Source: Chaetoceros tenuissimus (Eukaryota > Bacillariophyta > Thalassiosirophyceae > Chaetocerotales > Chaetocerotaceae). From it: 64,000 nt of DNA. The DNA lies in NCBI GenBank assembly GCA_021927905.1, contig BLLK01000057.1, forward strand, positions 496,001-560,000, written 5' to 3'. Below the pieces are notes generated by a model, which was given only the letters and a program-made list of their open reading frames with translations, did not search any database and was not told where the DNA came from. A program made the position numbers and the translations under genes. Of this stretch, positions 1 through 10,302 are shown in pieces; the stretch's first letter is position 1, and the number at the start of each line of letters is the position of its first letter.

Positions 1-473
1 CAATGCCAGGTGTCTAGAAGATCATTTGCAATATGAAAAAAATTGATATCTTCTAAATCCTTCTTTCGTTCTACGGAGCTGCTGTTTATAGAGCCACTGT
101 TCACACTTCGAATCCATTTGTATTCACGCTTGTCTAGAGAATCTTTTATTTTCTGTGCCTCTTCATAATCATTGTATTGTAAGTGTCCAAACGTTGCATC
201 AAACGCAATCACGTGTCCAGTCCAATCTTCCTTTTGATATGATGTAAGTGTTCTTGCTCGTTTTACTTTGGTTTCCTTGCAATACTTTAGATCTTCGATA
301 AGAATTTTTCTACTTCTGTTTTTGGAATTTCTCATATAAGCTGTGGCTATTTCCATATTTTTTTTGTTGCCAGCTTCTTCCGCCAAATTGTATTTTTTAT
401 TGTGGAACTCATATTCTTTCTGTAGAGAGCACCACTCATTGAAAAGAGCTTCATTGTGGAGTTCCACTGTCAT
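1..473 (-). CDS. Hypothetical protein, 5' part only
   Basis: An open frame starts at an ATG complementary to 471-473 and runs without a stop to the left edge, giving 157 codons; the 3' end is outside the window. The product begins MTVELHNEALFNEW and is strongly charged, rich in Lys, Glu and Asn, and probably helical. It has no signal peptide, membrane segment or motif that I recognise. Its start lies only 84 bases left of the first 8 kb cassette copy, and the gene reads away from the cassette. The second cassette copy has the same arrangement: the SUMO protease gene starts 59 bases to its left and also reads away. The length of the open frame and its start next to the boundary support a real gene; the function is unknown. 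Confidence 0.6.
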   Translation of the reverse strand, partial: MTVELHNEALFNEWCSLQKEYEFHNKKYNLAEEAGNKKNMEIATAYMRNSKNRSRKILIEDLKYCKETKVKRARTLTSYQKEDWTGHVIAFDATFGHLQYNDYEEAQKIKDSLDKREYKWIRSVNSGSINSSSVERKKDLEDINFFHIANDLLDTWH

Positions 474-1846
474 CGAAAACGAAAAATAATCGAAGTAGAG
501 AAACGTTTTTGAAAAGAATGAGTAAATCAACAATAATAGAAGAATTGCTGTGGGTAGCACAATATCTTGCACAAGCAGTAGACACTTGTTGTTGGTGCTC
601 GAGCGATGCAACTCCTCGACTGACTGACTCGACTCACTCGTTCTCAACGCATTCAAATCACATCTTTTCAAGTTGGCGCGCGTTGAGTCTTGTGTAGGAA
701 ATTCAAATATATTTCATTGTATCTAGAGTTGCAGTGAAAGACTATGAACTTTCCCATGTGCTAGGCGATGGCAGGCAAGTTTGCCTATGGAGAGAGGAAA
801 GGAAAAGGTGAACGAAAGTTCTTTTTCTGTCAGAACATATGTCAAGGACAAATAGGGAAATTTTAGACTGTTCCACGACTGGATTCATATGAATATAGCT
901 CCTATGACGTCATTTCATTTAACATAAGTGATATTTGATTATTGTCAACGACATTTTGACCTTCAACTTTATTTCTTACCACTTACTTCTTCAGTACTTA
1001 GCTTTTACTAGACGTACGCACAAGTAATAAAGAACAATGAACACAGATTCCAAAGTGCAGCAAGATACAAGTCGCTTTTAGAAAACAACCATGGCTCGTC
1101 ACCACTGAGAATCTCTCTGGTATGCGCTTCATGATGAAGTATCTTCGTGCCTCGTTTTGTCTCTCGTGCACGGCTGTAGTGTCGTAATCTAGCTAGCTAC
1201 GAACTGAATATGAATAATCTCTACAACAATGAGTAGCGTGCTTCGTTTCCTTGATGTGGATGCTAAAAGCAAAAAGAACATTACGTGGCTTTTAGAATAC
1301 ATAGATATGGTACTCCCATAGCCTGTTAGTTCAAACAGACAATATATATTCGCAGATTCTATGCTACATCTGCTTCCAACTTTTGACAAAGTTATAGTGT
1401 TACCAAATCATGAGTGTCGAAATCAGAATAGAGAAATAGAAAAACGAGGGCTGAATCCGATATAGATGAGAATGGCAGAATCAACACTAAAGTATTTTAT
1501 TAGAGCTGCAGCATACAGATTTATCATCGTAGAATCGCTGTAAAGAGAATCGAAGCTAAATATGAATGACGGTTCAAGTCAAGAAGATTCTAGCAACAGC
1601 GTTTGGTTCGAAGAGATGGAAAGATAAGCAAAGAGAAAGGAAAGCAACGCAAACAAAGTCTATTGTGGTCCTGGTATTGTACGTATTCATTTCAAGGCTG
1701 CTGTATAGACATCAAGGACGTATACTTTATGAGGAAGACGATATGAAACAGAATCATTATTAGCCTCTCATGTCTAACCTCGTGTAAGTAGCAAGCTACC
1801 TTGGAAGAAAAACATTACAATATTGTATGTATCATTCTTCACGAAG
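474..1846. other. Spacer and left part of cassette A, possible 5' exons
   Basis: No firm gene is visible here. A short frame crosses the cassette boundary (509-697) and is matched by one at 27552-27692, but each begins in unrelated flanking DNA, so I do not call it. A stretch starting at the ATG at 1562 (MNDGSSQEDSSNSVWF) is unchanged in copy B and could be a 5' exon of the spliced gene ending at 2223. The frame after it is not kept between the copies. Confidence 0.4.
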
Positions 1847-2223
1847 GAGATCTTTGCTTCTAAGAATATTTATGAGGAGCTACATCATTGTATTGAGTCC
1901 AAGAGATGTGCAGCAGGACCTATTTCGATATTCAGAAACTTTATTAAAGCAGAATCGATCATTTTCGTATCTGCTTCATTGGAAATAACTATAGATACAT
2001 TGCAAAGAGAAAAGAACTCGGATACGATAAAGATGTTGATAGGTAATTCTTAGATTACTGTTTCTCTTATTTTATAATTGGTGCGTAGAACTTTAACATT
2101 AAACAAATAGCACTACACATTTTATTACTTCAATTTATAGTTGACATCGAAAGAGCAAATGCCAACAAAAGATGGGAGAGGCTTTTCTCTATCATATCCT
2201 TATACATCAAACCTTCCCAATAG
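1847..2223 (+). CDS. Small spliced protein of unknown function (3' exons), cassette copy A
   Basis: Two exons are supported by comparison with copy B: 1847-2042 and 2141-2223, with an intron from GTAATT to TTTATAG (98 bases, phase 1). The product contains KNIYEELHHCIESKRCAAGP and ends ANANKRWER...YIKPSQ. In copy B the same frame, the same splice sites and the same stop are kept. The only length difference in the exons is 3 bases, and several substitutions are conservative. Upstream of 1847 the copies diverge, as expected if an acceptor AAG lies there and the start codon is in an upstream exon that I could not fix. The gene is convergent with the Myb-domain gene, whose stop is 45 bases away. 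I recognise no family. Confidence 0.45.
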
Positions 2224-2267
2224 ACGAAAGGAAAAAGTCAAGATATTCCTAGGAACTATTCTCAGCA

Positions 2268-3676
2268 TCATCCCATTGGATTGCAATATCGATCTTTCCA
2301 ACCGCCATTAACAATTTGAGCTTGTCCTATGATGAACAGATAGTGAAAACTTTGAGGACTCATCTAAAACAAATTATTTAGTAGAAGAGCAGAATAATCA
2401 CATACCTTAATCTGATGTTGGTTTCTTGTCAACCTTTTGCCACAAAAACGCTCGATTTTCGCCGGACTAGTATCATTGAGTTTGTAAACTGCTTCGATAA
2501 GGATCTCTTCTTCATCCTCAGTCCATTTTTTTTTCTTTGCTCCAATCTTTCTCTGTAGTTGAGAGTTGTCTTCATCTCTAGTTCTTGCAAAATCCTACAA
2601 AGGAAGAAATCGCATATGTGAGTAGAATATTGACAATACAACAGTTTGAAGAAAGAAAGCAAAGAATATCGATTCGTACTCACCCGAAGTACTTCATAAC
2701 TATATTGTTTCAGTTCTGGATTCTTTTCCTTCATTTTGTTGAATGTCAGTCCTGGGGAGTCCTTACATGCTGCAAGCATCGCTTCAAATACTCCAACCTT
2801 CTTCTTGTTTCTACGACGTTTCTTAACTGGTTCTGGAGTAAATAGGCCAACGCAAAAGTCACCGGCATCGAGGTCCAAGTGTTTGCGCTTACAAGGTAGA
2901 GGTTCAGGTGCTGCCATGATCCATCTCTCTAGTCCTTTGAGAGAAAATTGGTATTGTTTGATGAAATCCTTCTTTGGAATTTTATCTAGAACTTCTTTGA
3001 CGATGGTTTTGAAGGATTTCTTGAGAACTTTATCGCCATAAGCATTAGTTTCAAAGATCTTTTCTTCAATCCCTTCCAAGGTCTTGGTTAGAGTCTGAGG
3101 GTGAAGGTCTTGTAAATCATCCAGAATCATCTGGATTGCCTCTGCTGTTTCTTCTGTATTGCTATCCTTTGGTACTCCTTTGTTGCTGCCCTGACCTCCT
3201 TGTTCTTCTCCTTGTTGTTCGCTGTCCTCTTCGAAAAGTCCTGTCTCGCGATTAAGCTCGATCTCAATCATTCGAAATATAAGGACCTCAAACAACTCAT
3301 TAGTCCGAGCCTTTGCAAACAATTCAAGAATTTTGTCCATTTTCTTGCTGCATCCTACGCCGATTGAATTCTCTGTGATGTCGCCATGCTTCTTACCAAT
3401 TGTTGCTTGTACATCAACCAATCGTTCCAAGAGGAGACTCAAAGTGCGGTCAGTAAGTTGGTGTTTCTTGTTGATTTCAGCCATTTCTACAGCACGTTGG
3501 ATCTTCATTCTTGAATAGCTGTCGTCGTCTTTGGCTGTTGGAAAGGACTCATCGTTCGAGGTATCCACCATGAAGATTACTTCTCTCAAGGCTTGTTGTG
3601 TTTCTTTGCGCGCTGGATGATGAATGTACTCATGAAGAGCAAGGTTATATCGTTTCATAAGTTCAGTTGGGAACAT
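2268..3676 (-). CDS. Myb/SANT-domain protein, cassette copy A
   Basis: Three exons: 3676-2684, 2594-2406 and 2363-2268, with introns of 89 bases (GTGAGT..TTGTAG) and 42 bases (GTATGT..TTTTAG). The product is about 425 aa. Residues 1-330 are mostly helical and begin MFPTELMKRYNLALHEYIHHP; a Gln/Gly/Glu-rich linker lies near 155-170 and a basic patch PVKKRRRNKKK near 290. Exon 2 encodes the Myb/SANT-like segment: KKKKWTEDEEEILIEAVYKL followed by IERFCGKRLTRNQHQIK, with the helix-1 Trp and acidic run typical of the fold. This is visible only after splicing; reading through intron 1 gives an unrelated tail. Exon 3 is short and its acceptor is the least certain part. The basic patch and Myb domain suggest a nuclear DNA-binding or chromatin protein. 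Copy B differs at only five residues in exon 1. Confidence 0.8.
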
Positions 3677-4704
3677 GATGGCAACTGTTCAATGGAGAAA
3701 TGTATTTGTGCAGTTGGTTCAATCAAGTGGCAGCAAAGGGATGCTATGGAAAATGAGATGGAATGATTTGTATCGACAGTGGATAGATTTGAGCAATGAA
3801 AAATGTTTTATGTGCGCATCAATCCATCGAAATTTTAGTCGTGTAAGGCAAAATCGCCGAAGATGAGAAAAAAATAGCCATCACATACGTATTCAAAATA
3901 TGTGTAGTTCGCCAGTGAAATTATGTTCAAATCCACTATGTTTGGCTAAAAATATATAAATGTCGCAAAAAGAAAGATCTCATGTCTGAGAACTTGTACG
4001 TACATGCATCAAGAAAAGATGCGTAATTTTCAATTTCAATTTCGTTTTCTCTTTCGAGCTTGCTGTACAAAAACATTAATAAAATTTATATTTTCTACAT
4101 AGTTTTGAAGTTTTTCTACTACACACATATATTGATAATAACTTGCTAGTAATAATATTGACATAATCAGCATAAAGTTAGCAGCATAAAGTTAGCAGCA
4201 TAAGATTAGCAGCATAAGATTAGCAGCATAAAGTTAGCAGCATAAGATTAGCAGCATAAAGTTAGCAGCATAAGATTAGCAGTGGAAATGAAGATTACAT
4301 AAGAAACCGCTAAGACCTGAAGTGGAGCTAAGTGGGTCTTGTTCATCGTCTCGTCATCTTCTAGAAGGATTTTTTAACATCCTCCCCCATCATGGTTTCT
4401 AGGTGCTTATCTTACATGAGCATAATTCATCAAATCTAATCGTATATGTGTAGAAAGAAGGTATAGTCATGTTAGAACATGTCCGTCATCTTAAAGCAGA
4501 TAAATACGAAATACGGAAAGTCATATCTTATTATGGTTTTGAAATAAAACTAGTCATAAACACAATACTAGAGTGAGTAATGGTGATATCCTTGTTGACA
4601 AGTAGCACAGTACCAATGCTGACTACAAGGGGTTTTACTTTCATCGTCAATGTCATGCGATAGTTGAGGCAGGTTTCTGAGAAAAAGAATAAAGAGAACG
4701 AGCT
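3677..4704. other. Spacer between the Myb and TGIF-box genes of copy A
   Basis: This stretch carries the upstream region of the Myb gene. No gene is recognised. Bases 4061-4416 have no counterpart in copy B, where 31023-31171 holds unrelated AT-rich sequence. The copy-A-specific part contains the 14-base minisatellite. Confidence 0.6.
4169..4280. repeat. 14-base minisatellite, eight units
   Basis: Eight consecutive 14-mers of the form AGCATAAAGTTAGC or AGCATAAGATTAGC fill this interval exactly. The two variants differ at the centre (AAGTT or AGATT) and occur in the order a a b b a b a b. The array is absent from cassette copy B and lies inside a segment unique to copy A. Confidence 0.97.
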
Positions 4705-6114
4705 TCACTTCTTTCCGACCATTAAGGAAAGCAGGGCATCTTGCACTTTTTTGGTCCTACTCTTTCTTCCATCTCGTATTTTATTTATGTCGCCATCTTT
4801 GAGATCTTGTGGAGGGTAATCATTGAACGTAGGTGATTCCTGCAACTGTGAGAAGAATTTAGGGGAGAATATTCCAGTATTTTTGACAGCCACCCAGAAA
4901 TATTTGTTGAATGGGTTCTTTGGAGGTTCGCCAACCCTTGTATGGTTCTTCTCAAGCATGTTGCAGAATTTGTTAAACTCAATTCTGCCATTTTTCTCTG
5001 GTATGGTCGGGAGCTTATCGGCTATCTGTGGTTTATCTTTGCAAATTTTATTCCATTCCTTTCGAAGCAAAGTATGTACAAGGCCTTCCCTCATACACAC
5101 ATAAATCATGAGTTTGGCAAGAGCTCCTGGGCATTTCGGGTCTTGACTGCCGTTACAAGACATTTGAAAGCAGTTTGTGCAACAGCAACAACGATTTCTT
5201 GGCAAGTGATTCAAACCGCTGCATCCCTGATTGTGCTGAGTCATGCAAGATTTGCAATAGGCCATATTTGTATCCAACATTTCACCATAGAGATATTTCA
5301 TTGCGGTTGTTTGATAATTGTTTCCATTCTCTTTATGCCCCTTGATGATATCATCATAAAAGAGATTATCAATAGAAGTTCCAAGCAACCTCCAACCAAC
5401 AATGGCAGCATTCGTGAGAGTCTTTTTTTGCGCTGTCACTTGAGTAGCTGTGGAAACTGAGCGATGGTTCTTTGCGCCGTTGCCATCCTCTGTTTTGGCT
5501 CCGTTGATATGAACATATCCACCAGCACTGTTTGTTTTACTTCTCTTGGAAGAATTCCCATCGACACACATGTGATACTGGTTTGAATGAACAGAATTGT
5601 TCTATTCCAAAAATGAATCTTAGATGCTGAAATGACAAAATAGAGAATACTAGAGGTATGATAAAATACTTACATCCTTGTGATGATTGTTTCCACTCAT
5701 TGAGGTAAGGGCTTGAGACGATTTTACTTTTGCATGACTTGGTGAATTGTAAGAGTTCTGGGATATAGTTCTAGGAAATGAGCTGCCAGCTCTAATTTCC
5801 TCCGCAGGAGAAATACTGGTGATAAGGTCATCGTTTCCTACCGGTATGGACATGATCATTGCTCGTAGAATCCCTTCCAATTCTTCATTTTTACGAGAAG
5901 AAAGCTCAAGTAAAGTATTTTTGTTTTTGTGAATTTTGCCCCAGCAGTCTCTGACCATTTCGTAGCTGTCCACTTGATTTTGTATTTCCTCTGAAATCGA
6001 ACCTCTGTGTTTTAGAGCAGTTCGATACATGAGTGTTTCAAGAGAACCAATACTCCTGAGAGTTTTCTGAATGATGTCTTTGCTACTGCTAGAATTTTCT
6101 GTGTTCACATTCAT
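4705..6114 (-). CDS. Cys-rich protein with C-terminal TGIF box, cassette copy A
   Basis: Two exons, 6114-5674 and 5577-4705, joined across a 96-base intron (GTAAGT..ACCAG, phase 0), give about 437 aa. Copy B keeps the same sites and phase. The first 147 residues are helical and Ser-rich. The middle carries a Cys cluster, YCKSCMTQHNQGCSG...RCCCCTNCFQMSC, spaced like a zinc-binding module. The C-terminal third contains EWNKICKDK and FWVAVKNTGIFSPKFF. The last motif recurs in two small genes in this window (38577-38870 and 48954-49283), so it marks a conserved domain of unknown function. The C-terminus is basic (RKSRTKKVQ). The gene is head to head with the acidic Ser-rich gene. I cannot name a family; a nuclear or DNA-binding role is only a guess. 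Confidence 0.7.
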
Positions 6115-6747
6115 TTTGGATTGGGTGACTTGATACTTTTACTTGTATAATATGTATGCACTTCTTCCGCTCCTTTGAAGGTAGCTTCTTTTTGCACAAA
6201 AGCTCTGTTTGTGGAAGTGCTCAACATAAATTCTCTGTCAAATTTGAAAGAGGCTGAGTCGTGGAAAATTTGAAATGGGGTGAGGAATTTTCCAAAAGTA
6301 AAAACGGTAACATGAACTTTAGTTTTGGAATGAAATAAAGATCTGAATTGATTCCAGCAACGATTCCAATGAATCAGTAAAATTTTAATTATATACTTAT
6401 AGTAGCTTTCAACATTCAAAATCACTCATTACATGTATATGCATAGATTTGTTCCTCGTCGTTACCAAAATATTTTTTCTTTTTCCTCCCCGCGCCGTGA
6501 TATTTGCCGTTGAACATGTAACGCTTTTACATCAACAATTTGTACCAGGATGAGTACGTACATAGAAGATAATAATGTCTTCTAAAGTCTTTTTTGCCAA
6601 CCCGTCGTAACTTGACACAACATGATGTTCAAAGGTCGACCTCCTTCAGTTTTGGACAGATGGAGATCGTTTTTGCACTAATGTTATTTCAACCAAAACA
6701 TTAAATCAACTGAACGTCAAGCTCATTCATAATTGCAACACAACATC
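6115..6747. promoter_or_regulatory. Divergent intergenic region, TGIF-box and acidic genes, copy A
   Basis: This is the shared upstream region of two head-to-head genes and is conserved in copy B (32867-33502). A frame at 6111-6425 overlaps the TGIF-gene start, but it lacks an early ATG and is cut short in copy B, so I regard this as 5' leader and promoter. I identified no defined TATA box or operator. Confidence 0.4.
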
Positions 6748-8247
6748 ATGCCGATTGACAACAGCAGCGATGACGACTCTACCTTCCAGCCATTAGAAGA
6801 CGCCGTTCTTGTGCAACCTACTGCTTATAAGAAGGCGGACAACGCAGAAGATGATTCCAATAGTAGTTCCTCGGAAGGTTCTGTTGATGATGAATCCGAT
6901 GTAGAAAAGAAATCTGAGTCTGTGGCAAGAACAATCGAAGATGCAGTGGTGGAAGATCATCATGACTCTCCTGAAACCGTAATAAGAGAAGATGATTCTA
7001 GAAGTTCAAATAAGGAGGATGGAAGGAACCATAATGCTCACTCTTTCGACGAGTCAAATGAATCCAATGAGGAGACCAAGTCTTTCGATGCAAGCGAACC
7101 GAATACTATTTTAGATTTTGACGAATCCTTGCGTAAAATATCTTTACTAAAAAGAAAAAAAGCAGAGGAAGAGAAAAAGCAAACTAATCATGCAGCTACA
7201 TCGGAACCAGCAAAAGGCATTCCGTCTACTCTTGGAACTACCACTAGTGGAAATAAGATTAAGGATCATGGTGATGATTCCAATGCAAAGCAAAAAGACA
7301 AGAATGAAGCAAGCATTGATACTCACGACAACAAAGGCAAGTGTGACGAAAAAGATGAAGCACAATTTGATTTAGTTGATGATGAGCAATCGTTTGGAGA
7401 GCAGAGTGGATCTGATTCTGATATCAAAAGTAGCGATGTATTTCAACCGAATGATCAATGTGATAGCACTGAAAATACTTCAAGCTCTATGGAGGTGCAG
7501 AATTCTAAACAAGATCAGTCTCAAGCTACGGAAAAGGCTTTGAAAGTTCCTTCTCCTGCAACCTCAATCAGTGACAAAGAGAATAGTAAAGGTTCTATCA
7601 TTGACAGTGGAGCACCTTCATCTAATAGCAATCAAAGTTCGTCTAGTCGCGAAAGTGATGCTGCATCTGACCCTAGTCCTAGCGAACATTCTACTCAAGG
7701 CAAAGTGCAAAGTGCAAAGTCAGAAGTAGCTGCGTCGAATCCCGCTTCTTTGTCCCTCTTTAAGAATGCAATAGAATTTGCAACTCCTAATGAAAACAAT
7801 GCTTCTTCTGAAACAGAATGCAAGGAAAAGAAATTTGACTCGGACCCAACTGCTTCATCCTCGCCTCCTAGTGAACATACTACTCAAGACCAAAAAGAAA
7901 TTGCTTTGGAGAGTACTAAATCTTCTCCTCTCCTCCACAATAATGCTTCCTCTAATCCTGAAGTGGAGGTAATAGCTGCTGCATCCTCGCCTCAAGACAA
8001 AATGAACCATGAAAATGAACAAATCGATTTGACGAGTCCTTTATCTACTCCTCTTATCGTCCCTGCATCGAAGGGCCAAGCTCTAGATACCAGTAAAAAT
8101 GATGCTTCATCTGACAATCAAAAGAATACTTCAAAGGTACATTCGAAGCCATATAACAATAATCGCAGAAGACCATATTTCGGACAGAGAAAAAGAAAAC
8201 TGGAAGTTGACGATGAAGCATTGAATAGAATTTTCCCTGATGATTAG
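6748..8247 (+). CDS. Acidic Ser-rich disordered protein, cassette copy A
   Basis: The frame starts at ATG 6748 (MPIDNSSDDDSTFQPLEDAV) and encodes 499 aa. It is dominated by Ser, Asp, Glu, Lys and Asn with no globular core, apart from a short conserved segment NTILDFDESLRKISLLKRK near residue 125. The C-terminus switches to a basic RRRPYFGQRKRKLEV stretch, which looks like a nuclear localisation signal, and then ends acidic (NRIFPDD). Compared with copy B the protein differs by many substitutions and by insertions of 1, 2 and 7 residues, all in frame, so the frame appears to be maintained while the sequence drifts quickly. It resembles intrinsically disordered nuclear proteins in composition only. 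It has no intron and is divergent from the TGIF-box gene. Confidence 0.75.
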   Translation: MPIDNSSDDDSTFQPLEDAVLVQPTAYKKADNAEDDSNSSSSEGSVDDESDVEKKSESVARTIEDAVVEDHHDSPETVIREDDSRSSNKEDGRNHNAHSFDESNESNEETKSFDASEPNTILDFDESLRKISLLKRKKAEEEKKQTNHAATSEPAKGIPSTLGTTTSGNKIKDHGDDSNAKQKDKNEASIDTHDNKGKCDEKDEAQFDLVDDEQSFGEQSGSDSDIKSSDVFQPNDQCDSTENTSSSMEVQNSKQDQSQATEKALKVPSPATSISDKENSKGSIIDSGAPSSNSNQSSSSRESDAASDPSPSEHSTQGKVQSAKSEVAASNPASLSLFKNAIEFATPNENNASSETECKEKKFDSDPTASSSPPSEHTTQDQKEIALESTKSSPLLHNNASSNPEVEVIAAASSPQDKMNHENEQIDLTSPLSTPLIVPASKGQALDTSKNDASSDNQKNTSKVHSKPYNNNRRRPYFGQRKRKLEVDDEALNRIFPDD

Positions 8248-10302
8248 AAGAGATCTCGAATCTGAACTCAGCTACCAAGAGCCTACTGTCAGGGAAGACA
8301 CAAAGGACAAACTCATACTAGGCATCCACATAGAAAACTATGAACTCTGGAAGCAGCTTGTTAAAGATTCCATTGTGTGAAGATACTCTATTAAAATTAA
8401 TTATGGAGCTGATTATATTCCCCATGTGTCATATTTGTAAAGTGTAATGTCGTATATCTTATTCTTTGATTCATGCAAACCTGATGTGCTCGTCAAAGAT
8501 ATTGATATTATTTACGAGGAAGTCTCTCTTCTTTCAAAGCGTCCTCTTAGGTCATGTGAATTTGAACAAGACTCAAGACCTTCATCTATTGCTTCAATTC
8601 TTTTGTCTACTTCTACGGTGGTCCTTCAGTGTCGAACTAAGTTAGGCTTTGATCATCGTAAAGAAGGTAGCATAAAATCTATTAGCACTTTTCTTTGGAT
8701 TTGGAGAAATTTCCAAACCACTACACTTCTTAGAGCAGCTGCTTTTCATGTAACTTCTTTTCTAATTGCAAAGACAATGACAAAATAATAAATTCTTTCC
8801 TTCTACTTTCACTTCTTTTTCTTTCCTGAAAATTTTTCATTTTTGACTTATCATGATTACTTAAGTTTCTGCCATTTAAGAGAATCCAAACTGTACTCGC
8901 CTTTCAACTTTTCAAATTACTTGAACGTCAACCAAGGCCAATGATCTTCTTACCTACCTATTTGGCTGATAGCTAGCTATATAGAAATGAGAACTCTGTA
9001 CGTAATGAAAACCATTTTATTAGTGACCTAATAATATTGCTGAAGTCCCTATTAATACAGTATCTTCAAACCTTTCAATTAAATCTACTATAGTAATCAT
9101 TATGACAAAAACATTTTGTCGTTTTCTCACATTTCATCGGAATTTCACTATTGTTCTCATCTTTATTTCAACGAAAATGACTTAATTACAGAAATAGTCG
9201 AGCTTGTGTGATACATAAGCAATAGTTTTCACATTCCTCTGTGCAGGTGGTAGGGCACAATAAATTATTGCATGAATGGAGATAGGTAGGTCAGTTCAGT
9301 TCAGTTGCAAGTTCCATCCTTTTGGTGTAAATCCGTTTGTTACATTTAAATGGCTTTAAATGGCTATGGTCTTCTACATGATTAAGTGGCACGATGATAG
9401 CATTGTGGTGTTTTTTTGTTGTGGTGTTGTGAGATGTGAGACATGTTTTGCTATTGTTATGACTGTATTTTTTATTCCTTCCTTTCCTAGTGACGATGTA
9501 TGCATAGCAATATTACTAACTCAAGTGTTTCTATTTGATTTGCCGGTATTTTGAGAGTGAAGAGTATCCGCTCTGGCTTCTTCTGCAACGATTTACAGGC
9601 GGTAATAGGCAGGATCATGATCTGCCTTGGCAGACGAGCGAACATATCCTTCAGGAGCGAGGATATAATATCGTTTTATGGCTTAGAATGCCACCGATAG
9701 AGGGAATGGAAAGAGGAAGATAGGCACATGGTTTCATAAGAAAAACTAGTACTACCCGTATGCACTATCCATACGACTTAGTTTAAAACTGTTGGCTAGG
9801 CACCACAACATCCTTATTGGAAAGGAATAAAAGATGTACATTCCATAAGAATTTAGCAGCCATAGAATGGACAAGTATTGTTTGTAGAGTGTCAAAGGGG
9901 AAATTTTAACACAGTTGTATGTCGATGTCTAAAAGCTTTGCAGAGACAAATGGCCACAAAACCATTATCTTTATATTTTCAATGCGTTATTTCAAAAATT
10001 TAAATCTTATCTGATCAAATGTGGGTAGACAAAAACAGAACAACTACTAAGGACGATTGCCATGAACAAGGAGCACTCGAATTGTCCGTCAAGATAGAAC
10101 TTGATACATTGCAATTGCTGACTAGATCTATTTATTTTCGAAGCAGGTTCAATTAAAGACTAGACGCTCTATCGACTTGGCTTCTTTTCAACAGTGGGAT
10201 TTTAAAAGATAACATTTGGTTGTCAGACTAGGTTCTTTCTAGAGGGTACCCAAGCAATCTTGGTAATCTTGTGTTATTTACTTGCTTCTGGGTCGATGTT
10301 GC
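8248..10302. other. Spacer, end of cassette A to the helicase gene
   Basis: The first ~500 bases are the low-similarity tail of cassette A. A 113-codon frame at 8447-8788 lies in it but is interrupted in copy B. From about 8790 to 10302 I see AT-rich DNA with no convincing gene or repeat. It contains the 3' flank of the helicase gene, which ends at 10303. Confidence 0.5.

Larger units (their letters stand above)
557..8755. repeat. 8 kb direct-repeat cassette, copy A
   Basis: This segment is repeated in the same orientation at 27552-35575. The left boundary is sharp: both copies begin at GCACAATATCTTGCAC and share nothing before it. Similarity is high to about 8535. It then falls but stays recognisable (the word CATCTATTGCTTCAATTC and a later TTTTCTTTGGATTTGG) to about 8750. 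The copies share four genes in the same order, with substitutions and mostly in-frame indels. The main non-homologous replacement is at 4061-4416. I saw no terminal inverted repeat or target-site duplication. Confidence 0.95.

Noticed and set aside
509-697. A 62-codon frame across the left cassette boundary, with a matching frame at 27552-27692
   Set aside because: The frame begins in different, unrelated flanking DNA in each copy, has low-complexity Ser/Thr-rich content and no family resemblance, so coding is not supported.
2595-2683. Reading the 89 bases after exon 1 of the Myb gene as coding, giving a 415-aa protein in both copies
   Set aside because: The segment has a consensus GTGAGT donor and TTTGTAG acceptor, and splicing yields a Myb/SANT domain; the read-through tail is hydrophobic and unlike any domain.
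6111-6425. A 104-codon minus frame overlapping the start of the TGIF-box gene
   Set aside because: It lacks an early ATG and is cut short in cassette B; it is more likely 5' leader.
8447-8788. A 113-codon plus frame at the cassette A tail
   Set aside because: The matching region of copy B is diverged and the frame is not kept there; no domain is recognisable.
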